DNA of 64,000 nt. Source: CAVWTN01 sp963757945 (lineage in GTDB: Bacteria; Vulcanimicrobiota; Vulcanimicrobiia; Vulcanimicrobiales; Vulcanimicrobiaceae). The position numbers and the translations under genes are program-made. Positions 62,816 through 64,000 of this stretch are shown piece after piece. The notes under the pieces were generated by a model. That model saw only the letters and a program-made list of their open reading frames with translations. It made no database searches and was not told the DNA's origin. How positions within the stretch are numbered: position 1 is the stretch's first letter; each line of letters starts with the position of its first letter. The stretch is from NCBI GenBank assembly GCA_963757945.1, contig CAVWTN010000002.1:372001-436000 (forward strand), given 5' to 3'.

Positions 62816-63520
62816 TCAGCCGTAGGCGAGATAGGCTTGCGCGAGGCGGGCCTCGGTGATCTCGCTGCCCGGGGCGGCGATCGCGACTTCGCCGGCGATC
62901 AGCACCGTGACGCGGTCGGCGAGCGGCAAGGCGTCCTTCACGGCCTGCTCCACGAGCAGCACGGCGGGGCCCTCGGCGCGCAGGTCGCGCACGAGCGAGA
63001 AGACGTCCTTGACGACCGCGGGGGCGAGGCCGGCCGACGGCTCGTCGAGCAACAGCACGCGCGGCTTCGCGACGAGCGCCCGCGCGAACGCGAGCAACAT
63101 GCGCTGGCCGCCGGAAAGGCTCCCGCCGCGCGCGCCGCGCTTCTCGCCGAGGATCGGGAAGCGCTCGTACATCGCGGCGATCCGTGCGCGCGCGCTGCGG
63201 TCGCCGAGTGCGAGCACGCCGGCTTCGAGGTTTTCCGCGACCGTCAGGTCGGCGAAGACGCCGCCGCTCTGCGGAACGGCGACGATCCCCGAACGAATGA
63301 ACTCGAAGCCCCGCAGCGCGAGCAGGTCGCGTCCGTCGAGGCCGAGCGTTCCGCTCCAGGGCGCAAGCATCCCCGCGCAAACCTTCAACAGCGTGCTCTT
63401 GCCCGAGCCGTTCGGACCGAAGATGCAATGGATCTCCCCCGGCGTCAGCGTCAGATCGACGCCGTTCAGGATCCGCACCTTCCCGTAACCCGCCGAGATG
63501 CCGCGCGCTTCGAACGCCAC
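62816..63520 (-). CDS. LivF-type ABC transporter ATPase, second copy
   Basis: 234 residues. Walker A GPNGSGKST, VPQSGGVFADLTVAENLEAG, signature LSGGQRM, Walker B VLLLDEPSAGLAP, and LVEQAVKDAL, the LivF pattern. It differs clearly from the livF at 28641, so a second branched-chain amino-acid type transporter is encoded to the right. Confidence 0.92.
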   Translation of the reverse strand: MAFEARGISAGYGKVRILNGVDLTLTPGEIHCIFGPNGSGKSTLLKVCAGMLAPWSGTLGLDGRDLLALRGFEFIRSGIVAVPQSGGVFADLTVAENLEAGVLALGDRSARARIAAMYERFPILGEKRGARGGSLSGGQRMLLAFARALVAKPRVLLLDEPSAGLAPAVVKDVFSLVRDLRAEGPAVLLVEQAVKDALPLADRVTVLIAGEVAIAAPGSEITEARLAQAYLAYG

Positions 63521-63521
63521 G

Positions 63522-64000
63522 TTACGCTCCCAAGTACGCGTCGACGACGACCGGATTGCGCGTGACCTCTTCGAACGAACCTTCGGCGATCAGCGAGCCG
63601 TGATGCATCACCAGCAGCCGGTCGCAGAGCGCGCGCACCCAGTCCATGTCGTGCTCGATCGCGACGATCGTCATGCCCTCTTCGCGCAAGCCGCGCAGCA
63701 GTTCGACGATCTCCGCGCGCAGCACCGGGTTCACGCCGGCGACGCATTCGTCGAGCAGCAGCAGCTTCGGCTCCGTCATCAGCGCGCGCCCGATCTCGAG
63801 CAGCTTCAGTTGCCCACCGCTACAACTATCGGCGCGCTCGTCCGCGAGGCGCGTCAGTTTCAGACGGTCGAGGATCTTGCGAGCGCGCCCCCGCATCTGC
63901 GCGATCGATTCGGGATGATAGACGGCGAGCAGGTTCTCGAGTACCGTCATGCGCGTGAAGGGCGATGGGATCTGAAACGTTCGAGAAAGCCCGCGGCGCG
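63522..64000 (-). CDS. LivG-type ABC transporter ATPase, cut by the right edge
   Basis: The frame is open to base 64000 and the visible N-terminal part reads GLSRTFQIPSPFTRMTVLENL, which is the Q-loop region of LivG, so the start lies beyond the window; the ATG at 63948-63950 is internal. Signature CSGGQLKLLEIGRALM, Walker B LLLLDECVAGVNP (with Cys in place of the usual Pro after Glu), H-loop IEHDMDWV. Confidence 0.9.
   Translation of the reverse strand, partial: RRGLSRTFQIPSPFTRMTVLENLLAVYHPESIAQMRGRARKILDRLKLTRLADERADSCSGGQLKLLEIGRALMTEPKLLLLDECVAGVNPVLRAEIVELLRGLREEGMTIVAIEHDMDWVRALCDRLLVMHHGSLIAEGSFEEVTRNPVVVDAYLGA

Noticed and set aside
60937..62859. 640-codon open frame on the + strand
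   Set aside because: Opposite glcE/glcD; Arg-rich, no motif.

Overview
This is a gene-dense, high-GC chromosomal window (most gene pairs overlap by 1-14 bases, usually as ATGA/GTGA) from an aerobic, diderm bacterium. It carries a TonB-dependent receptor, several lipoproteins and outer-membrane-like barrels, Fe/Mn superoxide dismutase, an ETF-quinone oxidoreductase and glycolate oxidase. No rRNA, tRNA, CRISPR array, phage or insertion sequence was seen. The mix of genes (SUF-only Fe-S assembly, copper-amine-oxidase-N domains, an FusA2-type EF-G, livKHMGF) would suit Candidatus Eremiobacterota/Vulcanimicrobiota (WPS-2) or a similar uncultured phylum. That placement is an inference from style, not from a marker gene.

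Layout. 1-11.2 kb: a phosphodiester glycosidase cut by the left edge, the TldD/TldE protease pair, an HD-GYP protein, a TlpA-like thioredoxin with a membrane partner, an alpha/beta hydrolase, FolD, a LON-domain protein and SOD. 11.2-16 kb: two methyltransferases, a flavin reductase, YceI, a metallo-beta-lactamase (MBL) hydrolase and a DUF885 peptidase. 16-21.1 kb: a divergent Fe-S locus, sufR plus a NifU-like gene on one side and sufC-sufD-sufS-sufU on the other, with a promoter and three GATAG repeats between them. 21.2-24.4 kb: TonB receptor, lipoprotein, thioesterase. 24.6-29.4 kb: a livKHMGF branched-chain amino-acid (or related) ABC operon; the binding-protein gene has a one-base frameshift, a strong terminator follows it, and livH appears to start at ATC. 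29.5-29.7 kb: a 242-bp inverted-repeat element full of hairpins. 29.8-34.2 kb: acetyl-CoA synthetase, two unknown proteins and a GH125 glycosidase.

34.3-36.8 kb is the most unusual locus: an exported protein, an ECF sigma factor and a protein that joins a zinc-binding anti-sigma domain to a complete O6-alkylguanine-DNA methyltransferase. It sits behind a textbook ECF promoter (TGAAAC-N17-CGTC) and is followed by a small structured transcript with its own terminator. It looks like a self-regulating alkylation-sensing sigma/anti-sigma switch. Next (37-43.4 kb) come a PHP phosphoesterase with a 320-residue histone-H1-like tail, an EF-G paralogue, a peptide-type binding protein and pyrE.

43.4-49.5 kb: MBL hydrolase/peroxiredoxin pair, a methyltransferase, the thiO-thiS-thiG-rhodanese thiamine operon and ETF-QO. 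49.6-58.6 kb: a papain-fold exported protein, LarA, barrel and lipoprotein genes, an ammonium transporter with Glu in place of the first pore His, two tiny paralogous membrane peptides, and decayed duplicates of the neighbouring M14/small-membrane-protein pair. 58.6-64 kb: glcDEF and a second livF/livG pair that runs off the right edge.
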